A stretch of 64,000 bases of DNA. Origin: Pararge aegeria (lineage: Eukaryota; Arthropoda; Insecta; Lepidoptera; Nymphalidae). The position numbers and the translations under genes were made by a program. Location of the stretch: positions 13,789,501 through 13,853,500 of the forward strand of contig NC_053196.1 in the NCBI RefSeq assembly GCF_905163445.1. The letters run 5' to 3'. Within the stretch, counting starts at the first letter, position 1; every line of letters begins with the position of its first letter. The notes beneath the pieces are model-generated. The model worked only from the letters and a program-made list of their open reading frames with translations. It did not search any database and was not told the DNA's origin. Below, in pieces: positions 21,736 to 32,446 of this stretch.

Positions 21736-22110
21736 TTCACTATCAGACTGTCGATTCGGAGAAGCTTATCCCTACAATTAAAAGTAATTAATCCGGCTCG
21801 GATTAATTATTTATATTAGACGGGATAAGGTTTCTTTAAGTATATCAAAAGTCTATTCTACTTTGGATTAATCTATTTCCAACTGGTAAACCTAGACTTC
21901 AACTGATTGCAAGTGGTCGATGATGCGCAATTTCTCCCTACCTCCCATTTTGCGTCAGTTTAGGTTTGATTCTGACAGTTGACGGCCAAACGATTTGAAA
22001 AGCCCCAATTTCGTGGCAATCGCTAGTACCAAATTCATCTAGCTGTAGGTGTATCATCATTGTAGTATGAATTACTGCTTTACAGTGTTCAAAGTATTCT
22101 TTGAATTTGA
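21736..22110. other. No gene seen
   Basis: Contains TAATTAATCCGG and CGGATTAATTA at 21784-21809, a small inverted repeat. Nothing else. Confidence 0.5.
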
Positions 22111-22360
22111 TTCGCCGATTGGCGCAGTGGCCAGCGAACCTGCTCTCGGAGCCCAAGGCTGTGGGTTCAATTTCCACAACTGGAAAATAATTGCTTGATA
22201 TTTTTCAGTGTTTATCTGTAAATTATATGTAGTTATGTATATAAAAATATTCATCAGTTAGCTTCGTACCCATAACACAAGTTGACCCATAACGTTACTT
22301 AAAGTAAGTAAGACCTTGGGGCTAGATGGCGATGTATTGTATTGTAGTAGTATATATATT
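22111..22360 (+). mobile_element. SINE-A, near full length
   Basis: CGCCGATTGGCGCAGTGGCC head, box B TGTGGGTTCAATTTCCACAA (mutated), body shortened at CAGTG/TTTATCTG. A 25-bp insertion or local duplication (TAACGTTACTTAAAGTAAGT) lies before GGGGCTAGATGGCGATG. Confidence 0.85.
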
Positions 22361-23924
22361 TTATGTTTTTTTTATTTTTATTAAAACGCTGTTATAATTA
22401 ATACGAAGCTAACTAGGGATAGCCTAGTATTTAGGACTGAGTTGCAAGCACATCTTACTTTTATACTGAGTTATATGCCTTTTAAACAATTAAATATGAC
22501 TTGCTTTAATGGCGAAGAAAACAATTATTATTATTAATTAAACTAAGTTATTATGAATTACGGGAAAACCTACATGCTTTAAAGGTCTCCAAAATGCCGT
22601 TAATTTTACCAAACCACACTCGCTCAGCGTGCGAAGTCCTTCTGACAAAAAGTCTGATGCAAAGAGGAACTTCTCCTAAAGATTCTCGAATGATCTCAAT
22701 CAAATCTACAACTATCCTAACGGAGATTTATTGATTTTGCTACTGAAAGAAGATACAAAGCTAACTCCTTTACATCGAAAGGTGGCGGCCACCAACAATA
22801 AAATTTCCAAGGAAGGTTGACGTCACACAAGCAGTCACACAACATGGAAGGAGACAAGGGTACAATACTAATTTCCTTACTAACTAAAGGAGAATAATGA
22901 AACCTGTGCCGATATTTTGACAGTTATTGAATAATATTACCAAAAACATTCTGCATCGAAAGGATAATCTCCTCTCAAAAGGGTTAAAAACCTTTATAAT
23001 TTAAGGTGCGTTGCGCAAATGCCTTCCTTATTACTGATCGCTCAAAGAAAATGATAATAATTACATAATTAAACATTTTAATACTCTTCCCGATAGATAA
23101 AGATAACACTGTGCTACACTACCAATTGATTGGTAGCATAGCATACGTACTTCTGAAAAAAAGTTCTAAAAAGAAGTTTTTATAACAAGTGCGTAAGAGC
23201 CTAGAATTAAAAACATGCAGAACAAAAACGTGATAAACGCCCCGCGCAGGTCTTAATTCACACTCGCGGAATCATGGTAGCCCATTGACTTTTCCCATTT
23301 TTCGCATTTCATGGTAAACATTTAGAACTTTAGAGGCAAAATATAATATCGATATGCTGCGTGAAAGTAAAACAAACATTAACATTAATTTATAAATTTT
23401 TTTTTTATCTTAAAATTCCGTGCAAAAGTAACAGCCGTTTAAATGAAATTCTCCGATAGGGATTCCGTGATATTCGAAATATGTGCATAGTTTTATAGAT
23501 GAGAAGATGTTTTATAAATTAAAACTGGAAGAAGCAATGGCGTTTTTCTTTGGCGCCAAAACCGTTCAAGCATAAAATTCCTTTGCAATATTGTTTTCGC
23601 TAAAACATCTTCGTAGAAATTTTAATAATTGTATCGTCCTGTGGGAGACTTCAACCCTATTGAATTGGAGACCACCCAACCGATAAAGAAGTGCTGCCGC
23701 CAAGAAATTCGAGGGTCCAGTACGATGCCGCGTAGAAATCGATGTATTGTGATAGCAGTTCTTGATAGTGATATTCTGTGTATCTCTTGACAGTCGACAA
23801 ACATATAAAAATAAATCGTCATGACCTTTTGTCGCCACAACATAGACTTATTATAATACAGCGTTGGGGTCGTATAAAGGGGGAGAGGTAAATTTATGAC
23901 TTTGTGAATTTTTGAATTTCTGAG
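22361..23924. other. 1.56 kb with no gene recognised
   Basis: A 90-codon minus-strand frame at 23566-23838 includes the phrase GPSNFLAAALLYRLGGLQFN, which I cannot place. It has no neighbours or signals that support a gene, and overlapping frames of similar length exist. No other structure. Confidence 0.4.
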
Positions 23925-24212
23925 TTTGTTATACTCTCGAGGTTAATCTGGATCTACTGAACCGATTTTGATAATTCTTTCACAAATATAAAGCCACATT
24001 AATTGTGGTTGCTATAAGCTTTATATTAACCTGAAAACTAAAAAAAGTAAGTTAAAGAAAAAACGGTCTAAAGAAAACTTTTCTTACTAACGCTGGCATA
24101 ACGGTGAGGTTATGTATGACGGAATTTTTTTCTTAACAGTCCGCTACAGCATATGACTGTCTTTTAAAATTGACTTATACGCGGACAAAGTCTCGAGGGA
24201 CCGCTAGATGAT
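23925..24212 (-). repeat. Family D interspersed repeat
   Basis: Left phrase GATCTACTGAACCGATTTTG; right end TACGCGGACAAAGTCTCGAG then GGACCGCTAG. About 288 bp, close to full length for this sub-type. Confidence 0.65.
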
Positions 24213-24237
24213 CAAATAAAATGGAATTGATATATTA

Positions 24238-24562
24238 GTGCACCAGGCGGGTGCAGGAGATAACTTTATATTGCTGACTTGGCAGTTTAGAGATTTGACT
24301 GCATACAACAAGCGATCCCTGTCTTCTTCTTTTTCTTGCAGTGCCGACTCCTATCGGAGGTTGGCAACCATTGAGGCTATCTGGACTTTGGACGCAGCTG
24401 CACGGAACAACAATCGGGTACTTTTCCTGAACCATTGGCGTAAATTTTTTTTAGGCACGATTTTCTTCTCCGGATAAGGTGGTCTTTTACGGGCTATTTT
24501 TCCCTGAATAATTTGCTGAAGGAGGTCATATTCATTGTTTCTCATAAAATGACCAAAATACT
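24238..24562 (-). pseudogene. LINE reverse transcriptase C-terminus, copy A
   Basis: Minus strand reads EYFGHFMRNNEYDLLQQIIQ, GKIARKR, RQWFRKSTRLLFRAA and ASKVQIASMVANLR followed by a stop at 24351-24353. The YFGH..R...Y.LLQ.II.GKI segment and the final FRAA...Q.A.MVANLR helix are hallmarks of the C-terminal end of an RTE-like or related LINE RT. The PGRR.MSWL linker between them is degraded. The upstream end stops exactly where the MITE half-copy begins (24563). Confidence 0.75.
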
Positions 24563-24685
24563 CAGTGGCGTGCATAGAGGGTATGCACAGGGTATGCAGA
24601 TGATATAAAATGAAGAAAAGCTCCGGTACGAGTTATAAAAAACTTAAGGATAGCCATTGTAAGAGTTATAAATGCCTATGTATTT
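24563..24685 (+). mobile_element. Half of the CAGTG palindromic MITE
   Basis: CAGTGGCGTGCATAGAGGGT, ATGCACAGGGTATGCAGATG and GTACGAGTTATAAAAAACTT match the left arm at 1197-1310. The right arm is absent. Confidence 0.8.
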
Positions 24686-24765
24686 CTTCTTTTTAGGGTG
24701 CCCTCTCCTTACGAAGGTTGGCAATAATTAGGGCTATCTCTACTTTGGACACCGCTAATCTAAAT
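24686..24765 (-). pseudogene. LINE reverse transcriptase C-terminus, copy B
   Basis: Minus strand reads RLAVSKVEIALIIANLRKE then RAP and a stop. This is the same last helix as copy A (ASKVQIASMVANLR), some 330 bp away across the MITE half-copy. Only about 25 codons survive. Confidence 0.65.
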
Positions 24766-25444
24766 AATGATTTCATCTACATTTCACTATATATATTTAT
24801 TTTGTACACGGGCGTAAGAGTAAATCTAGATGATTTATTTTCAGGCCACAGTCCCATGGAATTCTTTTTAAAGTAGGCATAATAATAATAAAGATAATGC
24901 AGGTGTAAAAAATTAAATTTACTTAAACCCTAATATTATTGTTCTCGCACCGGTGGACACAAGACCAACATTTGACTTCTCTGTTCTATGTGTACCTATA
25001 TGTCTGACGTATTCTAACGTCCTCATTTAAAGTGCAAAGGATGGTATGGGTGCTGCATCTACGCCTTTCTCAGAACGAGGCTGTCCTCGTTCTGAGAATG
25101 GCAAAGAAATTGGGAATAAACATAATCTATGTTTGCACTACAAAAACGAGACAGCTTCATTAGGCTGCGAAAAGCGTTATTAGATATATTATATTCTTAG
25201 CACGATATAGCTTCGCTTGGTAAACCTTATCCACAGCTGACACGAAAAACATTAATATCTAGTTATAGCCAATAGAATTTATTTGAACCAATAAAATCTA
25301 TTTGTATCTGTGGGGAGTCATAAATCACTTCGAATACAAACACATTGGAGCAATTTCGAGCAAATAAAACACTATTTTGGTATAAAGTAATTTCATTTTT
25401 ATAACAATTCACTTTACATCACACGACATAGTGTTTATTTTGTC
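24766..25444. other. No gene seen
   Basis: A small inverted repeat, CTCAGAACGAGG and CCTCGTTCTGAG, lies at 25069-25098 as an almost loopless hairpin with TGT between the arms. Confidence 0.5.
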
Positions 25445-25687
25445 TACAACCGCGACATGTCAGCAGTGTGTATGAAGACTGTGCGGGAACGATATACTCG
25501 TAAGTCGTATGTAATGCACGGGAGGAGATGCGCGGGTAGCCAGGCGAGTCGTCGGGTACATCGCACAATTGTGGCATCGAACAGCACTCGCAAACGGACC
25601 AACGACGACGCGATCAACGATTTTGTAGACAATTTAGTTTCCAACGGAAGTTCGTGCGCACACACACGAACACATGAACATACATTT
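25445..25687. other. CpG-rich patch in AT-rich surroundings
   Basis: I count about 20 CpG in the first 190 bp (for example GCGCGGGTAGCCAGGCGAG, GACGACGCGATC). The patch is visibly GC-richer than its flanks. A plus-strand frame from 25457 stays open for about 80 codons until it enters the SINE-A, and a minus-strand frame is open as well. It could be an exon, a promoter-proximal region or part of an older repeat. No splice-site or promoter motif decides between these. Confidence 0.5.
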
Positions 25688-25945
25688 GACGGCCCATTGG
25701 CGCAGTTTGCAGCGACCCTGCTTTCTGAGTCAAAGGCCGTGGGTTCGATTCCCACGACTGGAAAGTGTTTGTGTGATAAACATGAAAGTTTTTCAGTGTC
25801 TGGGTGTTTATCTGTATATTATAAGTATTTTATGTATATTATTTATAAAAATATTCATCAGTTATCTTAGTACCCATAACACAAGCTACGCTTACTTTGG
25901 GACTAGATGGCGGTGTGTGGATTGTCGTAGTATATTTATTTATTT
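25688..25945 (+). mobile_element. SINE-A, near full length
   Basis: GACGGCCCATTGGCGCAGTT, box B GTGGGTTCGATTCCCACGAC, CAGTGTCTGGGTGTTTATCT, ACCCATAACACAAGCTACGC, GACTAGATGGCGGTGTG, (TTTA)n end. Box B is perfect; one of the least mutated copies. Confidence 0.9.
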
Positions 25946-26297
25946 CCACAAAATAACGCCTGCTTCTATCCAAGATTTTATTTAGTTTTACATAGTGTAT
26001 TGCAGGTTATATTTATAATTAAAAAAATAATTAAATACTAATTAATAAGTAACATGCCCCACTATTAATTTAGATTTTTTTCTATACTACAATATTTTCT
26101 ATACTTTTATATAATAGCATCAGTGTGATATTTTTGCTATTGTAATTGCCTATTACAATCTAACTTAACTAATGAGTAACTGGATTTTAACTTACACTTC
26201 TGGTTTTATTAAGTTACAACAAAAATATCATAGTCCAGTGACTTGACTAAGTCTCTAACTATTATTAACGTTCAGTTTGTTCAAAATTAAAAAAAAT
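25946..26297. other. No gene seen
   Basis: Very AT-rich spacer. Confidence 0.5.
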
Positions 26298-26540
26298 CAA
26301 AATTCATTTATTTTTAGTAGGCCTAACATAAGCACTTTTGAAACGTCAAGTCTGTCTGTTTGTAGTGACTCTACCGCCGGTTTGTAAGGCAGATTCTACC
26401 GAGAAGAAGCCGGCAAGAAACTCAGCAGTTGCTCTTTTCCAACATCAACAATTTTCATTTAACATTTTAACATTCATTTTTCTATCTTGTGAGAGATGAA
26501 AGCGGAGCCGGATGCTTCCAAGCAACCTTGTCATTACCGT
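26298..26540 (-). mobile_element. LINE-T 3' UTR, truncated
   Basis: Left tail AAAATTCATTTATTTTTAG, then TAGGCCTAACATAAGCACTT, GTCTGTCTGTTTGTAGTGAC, ACCGAGAAGAAGCCGGCAAG, CAGTTGCTCTTTTCCAACAT, ending near CAAGCAACCTTGTCATT. In the coding sense this is the 3' UTR and last codons of LINE-T. Confidence 0.8.
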
Positions 26541-26944
26541 GACCACTTGTTCACGTGACCTTTATTCAATACAAACAATTTTACTCACTGCACTGATCGC
26601 CAATGCACTTTACTAGCTCAAAGGGTCTTTTCCTTTTACTATTCTCACTCCGTTATTGAGAAGCTTCAGAGCTTCTCAATTTAAAATGTGAAACAAATAA
26701 ACTAGCTATAGAGTAGACTTCATTTCAGCTAGTTTAAATGAAATTTTGCACAAATAGATCCTTTCCTTGATAGAAAATTATTTTCATCTTGCGAAATGAC
26801 AGGAAATTCTCGCAGGATTTTCGTACCTACAAAGATTTGAACCTACAATCTTTGATGGCGTCCTCACGGCTACTCTGGTGTGTATATAAATAAAACTAAG
26901 TGGACTGTATATAAAGCTGACTATAATAAAAATAACAATGCTGG
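26541..26944. other. No gene seen
   Basis: TTGAGAAGCTTCAGAGCTTCTCAA at 26655-26678 is a 10-bp stem hairpin with a four-base loop. CTCGCAGGATTTTCGTACCT, ending in a TTTGAACC phrase, might be a remnant of a tRNA-like head but is too short to call. Confidence 0.4.
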
Positions 26945-27258
26945 AAACATTGGATAGAAGCAGGCGTTACTTTGCGGAAATCCATGATATATTATCAAAA
27001 TTAAGCTTAATTTGCTATACTCCGCGAAAAGCAGGAGAATCTGTGTGGTGTAATTTAAAATTTCTTCAATCCTTATACCCCACACCAAACAGATCTTCGG
27101 CAATATACCCTCTACGCACGTTTCGCTCCGAAACCGGAGCATCATCAGGAGATGTTGACTTTAAAATGAATAATTGTTAAGACAATTGTAACACATTATA
27201 AATTACACCATACAGATTCTCCTGTTTTTCGCGGACTGTAGCAAATAAAGCTAAATTT
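26945..27258 (-). mobile_element. PAL element, near full length
   Basis: Left arm ATTGGATAGAAGCAGGCGTT, TATTATCAAAATTAAGCTTA, CGCGAAAAGCAGGAGAATCT, CACACCAAACAGATCTTCGG; spacer CGTTTCGCTCCGAAACCGGA. Right arm ATTACACCATACAGATTCTC, CGCGGACTGTAGCAAATAAA. The second arm ends at the same place (AAATTTTTCAAAA) as in the two best copies. No clear target-site duplication remains. Confidence 0.85.
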
Positions 27259-27560
27259 TTCAAAATAAAATCTAAAACGTTGGCAAGTAACTATATTAGT
27301 AAATTAATTATTTAGTGATTCAGTGAATTTTGTCAGTAATATAAAAATTTACATAAAAAACTTAATAATATTCCAAAGGTCTTGGTTCTGGAAGAAATAT
27401 CTTTTGAGATAAGTAGTCCTTTTTCATGATAATTTAAAAATAAATGACTTTAATGTGGATAATGTAATAACTATGCATAAAATAAGACTTTAGGAAGCAC
27501 ACACATTGAAAATACACACATTGAAATATTTCCCATAGAATTCTTTTGTTCTCTTGTTTC
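27259..27560. other. No gene seen
   Basis: AT-rich spacer. Confidence 0.5.
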
Positions 27561-27806
27561 CAAATTCAAAATTAAAAATTCGTAAGTAGGCCTGATATAA
27601 GCACTTTTGAAACGTCAAGTCTGTCTGTTTGTAGTGTCTCTATCACCGGTTCGGAAGGCAGATTCTACCGAGAAGAGGCCGGCAAGAAACTCAGCAGTTG
27701 CTCTTTTCCAATATCAACAATTTACATTTTACATTTTAACATTCGTTTTTCTGTCTTGTGAGATACGAAAGCGTAGCCGGATGCTTCCAAGCAACTTGTC
27801 ATTATG
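27561..27806 (-). mobile_element. LINE-T 3' UTR, truncated
   Basis: Same order as 26298-26540 and about the same length, so both stop at nearly the same 5' point. GATGCTTCCAAGCAACTTGTC is the inner end. Confidence 0.8.
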
Positions 27807-28604
27807 ATATTTACAACCTTATAGTTTTATTGGCATTTAGGTGTGCAAAATCAGTACATTTTACTTTATCACGTATATTGGAAGATTCACAAAGGGGATT
27901 GTGAAAAAAAATGTATATACAAACAAACCCACAATATTATTTAGATTATGTTGTTTGGTCTTAATTGTTTTACACTTTCAATTGATAATGTGATGGGTCG
28001 GGCGGAAAGCGAAATAACGAAAAGTCCGGACGGTCCCATATCGTGTAGCGTAAGAGGCCCACTCATAAGTACGGTATGGGTTTAGCCACGCTCGTTACTC
28101 TGAGAGCCCATTCACAATGATAATGTACGCATCAAAATATAATGCGTAATTAAACCCATAATACGGCTATTAACAGGTACGCGATTTTGTTGCTATTCCC
28201 TTTTATTTTAAAGGTCAATTTGCTGCAACATAGCTTTTTATTTTTATTCCCCATACTTTTATGTGATTACCCTTTATTATAATATTATATTTGCCAACTG
28301 GCAATTTATGTGTTCTCCTTTTTTATATTTAATTAATAAAACCGTAAATGTAAAAGGATGTCCTTGTGTTTTAAAAATACACGCCTAACATGCCTATAAT
28401 AGGATGGTAATAATATGATTGTTCAACTATTTATCTTTTTCTACTTTGAAGAGTGGGAATAGGATGGCACTACTAAATTCAATCTGCCATCGAAACATTA
28501 TTTGACTGTCAATTTTTTGAGATCACGTCTCGCGGTCAGTTACAGTCAGATAAGTACAGATAGATTTATTTGATAAGTTCTTGTTGTTCATAAGTTCAAA
28601 GTTT
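27807..28604. other. No gene seen
   Basis: About 800 bp. A slightly GC-richer part at 28000-28110 (GTCGGGCGGAAAGCG, AGTCCGGACGGTCCC) has no recognisable content. Confidence 0.5.
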
Positions 28605-28862
28605 ATATAAAACGTTACCTAATAGAAAAATGATTACATGTTTGATAAAAATGCTTCGGTATGTACTGCTCTAACTTCATAGCTAAACACTCGACTGTGA
28701 GATGGTGATAACAAAAAAAAACCTATCTAAGTTTGTTGTTGGCTCCTAGCTTTAGTTTTAAGTTAACGAATGCAGTTATCACCATCACCTAACATTAATA
28801 GTAACATGTTAAATGTTTGAATGTTTCATAAGTGCCCGTGATAAGGTCTACATGAATCAAAC
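28605..28862 (+). mobile_element. LINE-U 3' end, truncated
   Basis: GAGATGGTGATAACAAAAAA, CTTTAGTTTTAAGTTAACGA, CATAAGTGCCCGTGATAAGG, TCTACATGAATCAAAC. The TAGACCAGGGCGCG segment has been lost. Confidence 0.7.
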
Positions 28863-29104
28863 ATTTTTGTTTTTTTTTGTTCAAAATGTAGTTGAACATT
28901 ATTAAATAAACCGTTAACCTATTTAACTTTTTCATTCAGGAAGTTAAATAGGTATGCAGTAAAACTACACGTAGGTAGCAGGAAACTTTTACTATTAGAA
29001 TAATATTATGGTATCTGTTTTCAGTCTTGGCCAGTTTATATGTAAATAAATGGGTATCGGTTATACATACATACCGCGTGCGTCAGATGGTTACTGGAAG
29101 GTCA

Positions 29105-29600
29105 CTTAGAATCTGTATAAAGGTATTCGCTCATTCGACGATTCGACCATAAAACGGTCCCCCCGAGCTTTTTGTGACAAACTCGTCCAGGGATGTTACC
29201 ACCATGCTCATTTTTGCCGCTAAGCAGTATTGTTACAACGCTGTGTACTGGTCTGAAGAGCGTGGTTGCCGGTGTCTTTACAAGCACGTGAGGTTTAACA
29301 CCGACGCCTCAGGTTGATGGACAAAATTCAAAATTCATTTATTTCAAGTAGGCCTAATATAAGCACTTTTGAAACGTCAAGTCTGTCTGTTTGTATTGAC
29401 TCTACCACCGGTTCGGAAGGCAGATTCTACCGAGAACAAGCCGGCAAGAAACTTAGCAGTTGCTCTTTTCCAACATCAACAAGGGACACTAAGTGGCACA
29501 TTGCAGGACGTGTTTCTTGCATGTCCTGCGAAGTGTCGCTGTATTTATAGGCGATTGCTACATACCATCAGGTCAACCTTCAGCTTTGTCCGTAAATTAT
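29105..29600 (+). mobile_element. Element G, split by a LINE-T insertion
   Basis: 5' part 29150-29322: GAGCTTTTTGTGACAAACTC, GTTACCACCATGCTCATTTT, AAGAGCGTGGTTGCCGGTG, ACGCCTCAGGTTGATGGACA. 3' part 29481-29600: GGGACACTAAGTGGCACATT, GCAGGACGTGTTTCTTGCAT, TATTTATAGGCGATTGC, TACATACCATCAGGTC, GTCCGTAAATTATAAG and an A run. Together the halves give an almost complete G. Confidence 0.8.
29323..29480 (-). mobile_element. LINE-T 3' fragment nested in element G
   Basis: AATTCAAAATTCATTTATTT tail, CAAGTAGGCCTAATATAAGC, CCGGTTCGGAAGGCAGATTC. It ends abruptly at TTCCAACATCAACA, where G resumes. A target-site duplication is not obvious beyond ACA. Confidence 0.8.
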
Positions 29601-29892
29601 AAGAAAAAAAAAGTTTACAGCTCAAACTATCACCACTACCATATCACCTCACGGACAACGTAGTTTCGACGAGTTGGCAATCCATCGGCAACAAATTGGC
29701 ATCGCGTCGTCCACGAGATAACATCGCGTAGGTGTAACAAGTGGCGTACACTTCATAAAAGTACTGCCTAACCTAAAATTATATATGCCCTATTTACACC
29801 TACAATGCGTGGTGTAAATATATTTTAGGGTTTTGGGAATATTTTATATCAAGCCATCTTGCTTCTTAATCAAAAAAAGCATAAACACTCCA

Positions 29893-30110
29893 TGAAATGA
29901 CTCGTTGGCCAGGGGAAAGTGGAAGGCAAACGGTCACGTGGTCGATCACCCGCGCGTTGGACAGACATAACAAAAGCTGCAACACAAACCTCCATAATCC
30001 AATGTTCCCGAAACTCTGTAGGCCGTAACAAGTGGGCTCGCGGGGGCTGCTGTAGCCAAAGAAAATGGATCATCGTCAAACACGACCATTCTGTCAAGAG
30101 TGGACGACTA
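29893..30110 (+). pseudogene. LINE reverse transcriptase C-terminal relic
   Basis: From 29904 the frame reads VGQGKVEGKRSRGRSPARWT, DITKAATQTSIIQCSRNSVG, RNKWARGGCCSQRKWIIVKH and DHSVKSG. The GKVEGKR.RGR.P.RW.D segment and the R.KW...HDH end are those of the same RT tail as at 290-600. The frame stays open to 30122, but the catalytic YADD domain and everything upstream are missing, so it is a truncated relic. Confidence 0.75.
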
Positions 30111-30404
30111 AGGAGAATTTGAGTGGTGTAGATTGGCGTGCAGTCTCTATGGGAAGATCTAGATGAGAAGATAACAGACAGGTTACTTAACTATGCGACC
30201 GTTTTCTTTAAAGCTAAGTGGTGTAGCAGGGGCTAAGATGATCCACTTATCCCCCATCCGTAACCCTCAGCCGTAATTTCCATCCCTAGCTCTTGACCAA
30301 AACCTAGCTTCGTTTAACGCATTTCCTGGCATGAAAATAAAAGGTAATTTTTATAGATATTGTAACAATGATTCTTATCACTAGGAGCTTGAAATTCATA
30401 ATGG

Positions 30405-30714
30405 ACCACCCTGGCCCAACGGTGACCGCTGGGTTCGCAGGTGCCCGACAGTGGCAATTCGGGATTCATAATTTCGAAATTTTCGCTGGTCTGGTGGGAG
30501 GCTTTGCCCGTTGCTAGTTTCCATCCTACCGAAAAAGACGTTCCGCTAAGCGATTTAGTGTTCCGGTGCGATTTCGCGTATAAACTAATTAGGGGTATGA
30601 CTTCTATATTCCGTACCAGGCTAGCCCGCTTACATCTCAGACTACGTCATCACTTACCAGCAGGTGAGATTGCAAACAAGGGCTAACTTGTAGTCTAATA
30701 AAAATAAAAATAAA
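30405..30714 (+). mobile_element. SINE-C, near full length
   Basis: CACCCTGGCCCAACGGTGAC head, box-B-like region mutated (GGGTTCGCAGG), GCTGGTCTGGTGGGAGGCTT, GTGTTCCGGTGCGATTTCGC, CAGACTACGTCATCACTTAC, GGTGAGATTGCAAACAAGGG, A-rich end. Confidence 0.8.
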
Positions 30715-31117
30715 TCTCGTATGACATCGCAAAGTGTATACTAAAATTTATATCTACGAAACAACAAAGTAAATCCGAGAATAGTTTTTAATGACGATTT
30801 TTCGGGATCATAACTTTCGTTTGCGTTTTCTGAAGGCTTCAGTTACATAAAATGAAGCGTACATCTCGTCTCAATCACTCAACTCTGAGAGCGAAGTGAA
30901 GCAAAATCTTAGTGAATCAAGTGATCAAGTGTTATACCTTTTAACGCAAACGATTAACATGCAATTGGAAGTATATCATAGAACTTTGGGATATGAAGCT
31001 GATTAAAGTCTTATCAGGGTCATCAGGTGTTCTTATTTCTAATCCTTGAACCCTAGCATGTAACAGTTTCAAACTTATAGAGAAGGCTTTTGCATGCAGT
31101 GGGACATAGTATTAGAA
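30715..31117. other. No gene seen
   Basis: Unassigned; no coding signal. Confidence 0.5.
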
Positions 31118-31373
31118 TAAATAAATAAATAAATATACTACGACAATACACACATCGCCATCTAGCCCCAAAGTAAGCGTAGCTTGTGTTATGGGTACTA
31201 AGATGACTGATGAATATTTTTATGAATAACATACATAAATACTTAGAATATAAACACCCAGACACTGAAAAACATTCGTACTCATCACACAAACATTTTC
31301 CAGTAGTGGGAATCGAACCCACGGCCTTGGGCTCAGAAAGCAGGGTCGCTGCCCACTGCGCCAATCGGCAGTC
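31118..31373 (-). mobile_element. SINE-A, full length
   Basis: Minus strand: GACTGCCGATTGGCGCAGTG, box B GTGGGTTCGATTCCCACTAC, through GGGGCTAGATGGCGATGTG to a (TTTA)n end. All consensus blocks are present. Confidence 0.9.
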
Positions 31374-31557
31374 AGAATGATGATAACTTTGATAATAAAT
31401 CACGATAATAGTATTCTAAAATCAGGCTAACTGCTAGTTTGGCTAGTACACGGAGGGTGAAATATGAAACACCACACATAAAATTATTAATATGAGCAAA
31501 TGAACTAAAACAAACATGATTCTGTTATGATGCACCCCGTTTAATAAAATAAAAACG

Positions 31558-31862
31558 TGTGAGCCGTCACGGGACGCCTGGCAGATGTGAAACATCGAAA
31601 TTGTTTTCTGTAAGTTGTTGCAGATATTGCATAATGAAAGGATAAATCATTACAACAAAAAAAAAAATACAACCAAATAAACCACTCCTTTTTGTAAGTC
31701 GGTTTATAATGACTTTTTTACTACAAAATTAAAATTAATTTTTATTGTTACATACGAAATACTAAAATTCAATCATATAGCCGCAGCGTGGCGATGCGTC
31801 GCCACGGCCTGTGTCGCCACGCCAAAAATCAGGTTTACCCTCCGCCTATATATGTTACACAT
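31558..31862 (+). repeat. Family E copy 2: two conserved blocks
   Basis: Block 1 31560-31603 and block 2 31786-31860 match copy 1 (4231-4595). Here block 2 has a perfect GTGGCGA/TCGCCAC stem. The spacer holds CACTCCTTTTTGTAAGTCGG, the repeat end also seen at 3876 and 47836, and an 11-A run. A SINE-A fragment abuts directly. Confidence 0.7.
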
Positions 31863-31866
31863 CAAT

Positions 31867-32001
31867 ATGTATATTCTAAGTATTTATGTTTATAATTCAT
31901 AAAAATATTCTTCAGTCATCTTAGTACCCATAACACAAGCTACGCTTACTTTGGGGCTAGATGGCGATGTGTGTATTGTCGTAGTATAAAAAAAAAAAAA
32001 A
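31867..32001 (+). mobile_element. SINE-A, 3' half
   Basis: ATGTATATTCTAAGTATTTA to GATGGCGATGTGTGTATTG and GTCGTAGTAT, ending in a run of A instead of the usual (TTTA)n. Head lost. Confidence 0.85.
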
Positions 32002-32012
32002 TTGTTGATCGG

Positions 32013-32090
32013 TGCTCTAATCCACATTAGAGCAACTTGATGGGACTAAGCTCTCGCCCTCTCTTCTTTGACAGAGGTGGTCAATACTAA
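32013..32090. repeat. Possible LINE coding fragment
   Basis: CACATTAGAGCAACTTGATG then GGACTAAGCTCTC resembles a phrase common near the 3' end of lepidopteran LINE reading frames. It is short and low in confidence. Confidence 0.3.
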
Positions 32091-32446
32091 TGTCTTTAAA
32101 ACATTTTCTAGAGTCGATAAGCTTTTACATTTTAAAGTTGATTGAAAATGAAAGCACTCCTATAAATGCATGATAATATATTCATTGAGTTTCTTTAAGC
32201 TTCTCGTGCACTTTAACTTAAGAGTTACTGACCGAATGGGAAATCTATACGTACTTCTAATGAAGCGAACCTGCATAGTGATTACTCTGCACTATGGTCC
32301 AATAACGAACCTACCGGTAAAGCCTTACCGCAAATCGCTTTACATTGCGGTGACATGTAATATAGAAAATTGCTAGGGGTAGATATTAATAAAACCTTTC
32401 CAGGTTTACTCACCTGACTCCATTTTGGGCGGTCTGGTGATCCTTA
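32091..32446. other. No gene seen
   Basis: Unassigned; a 68-codon frame at 32170 has no motif. Confidence 0.45.

Noticed and set aside
23566..23838. 90-codon minus-strand frame
   Set aside because: I could not place it, and an overlapping frame of similar length exists. Kept only as a note in the gap entry.
25688..25765. Apparent tRNA gene in SINE-A
   Set aside because: Same reasoning: box A and B are present, but the unit recurs more than a dozen times with a constant non-tRNA body.
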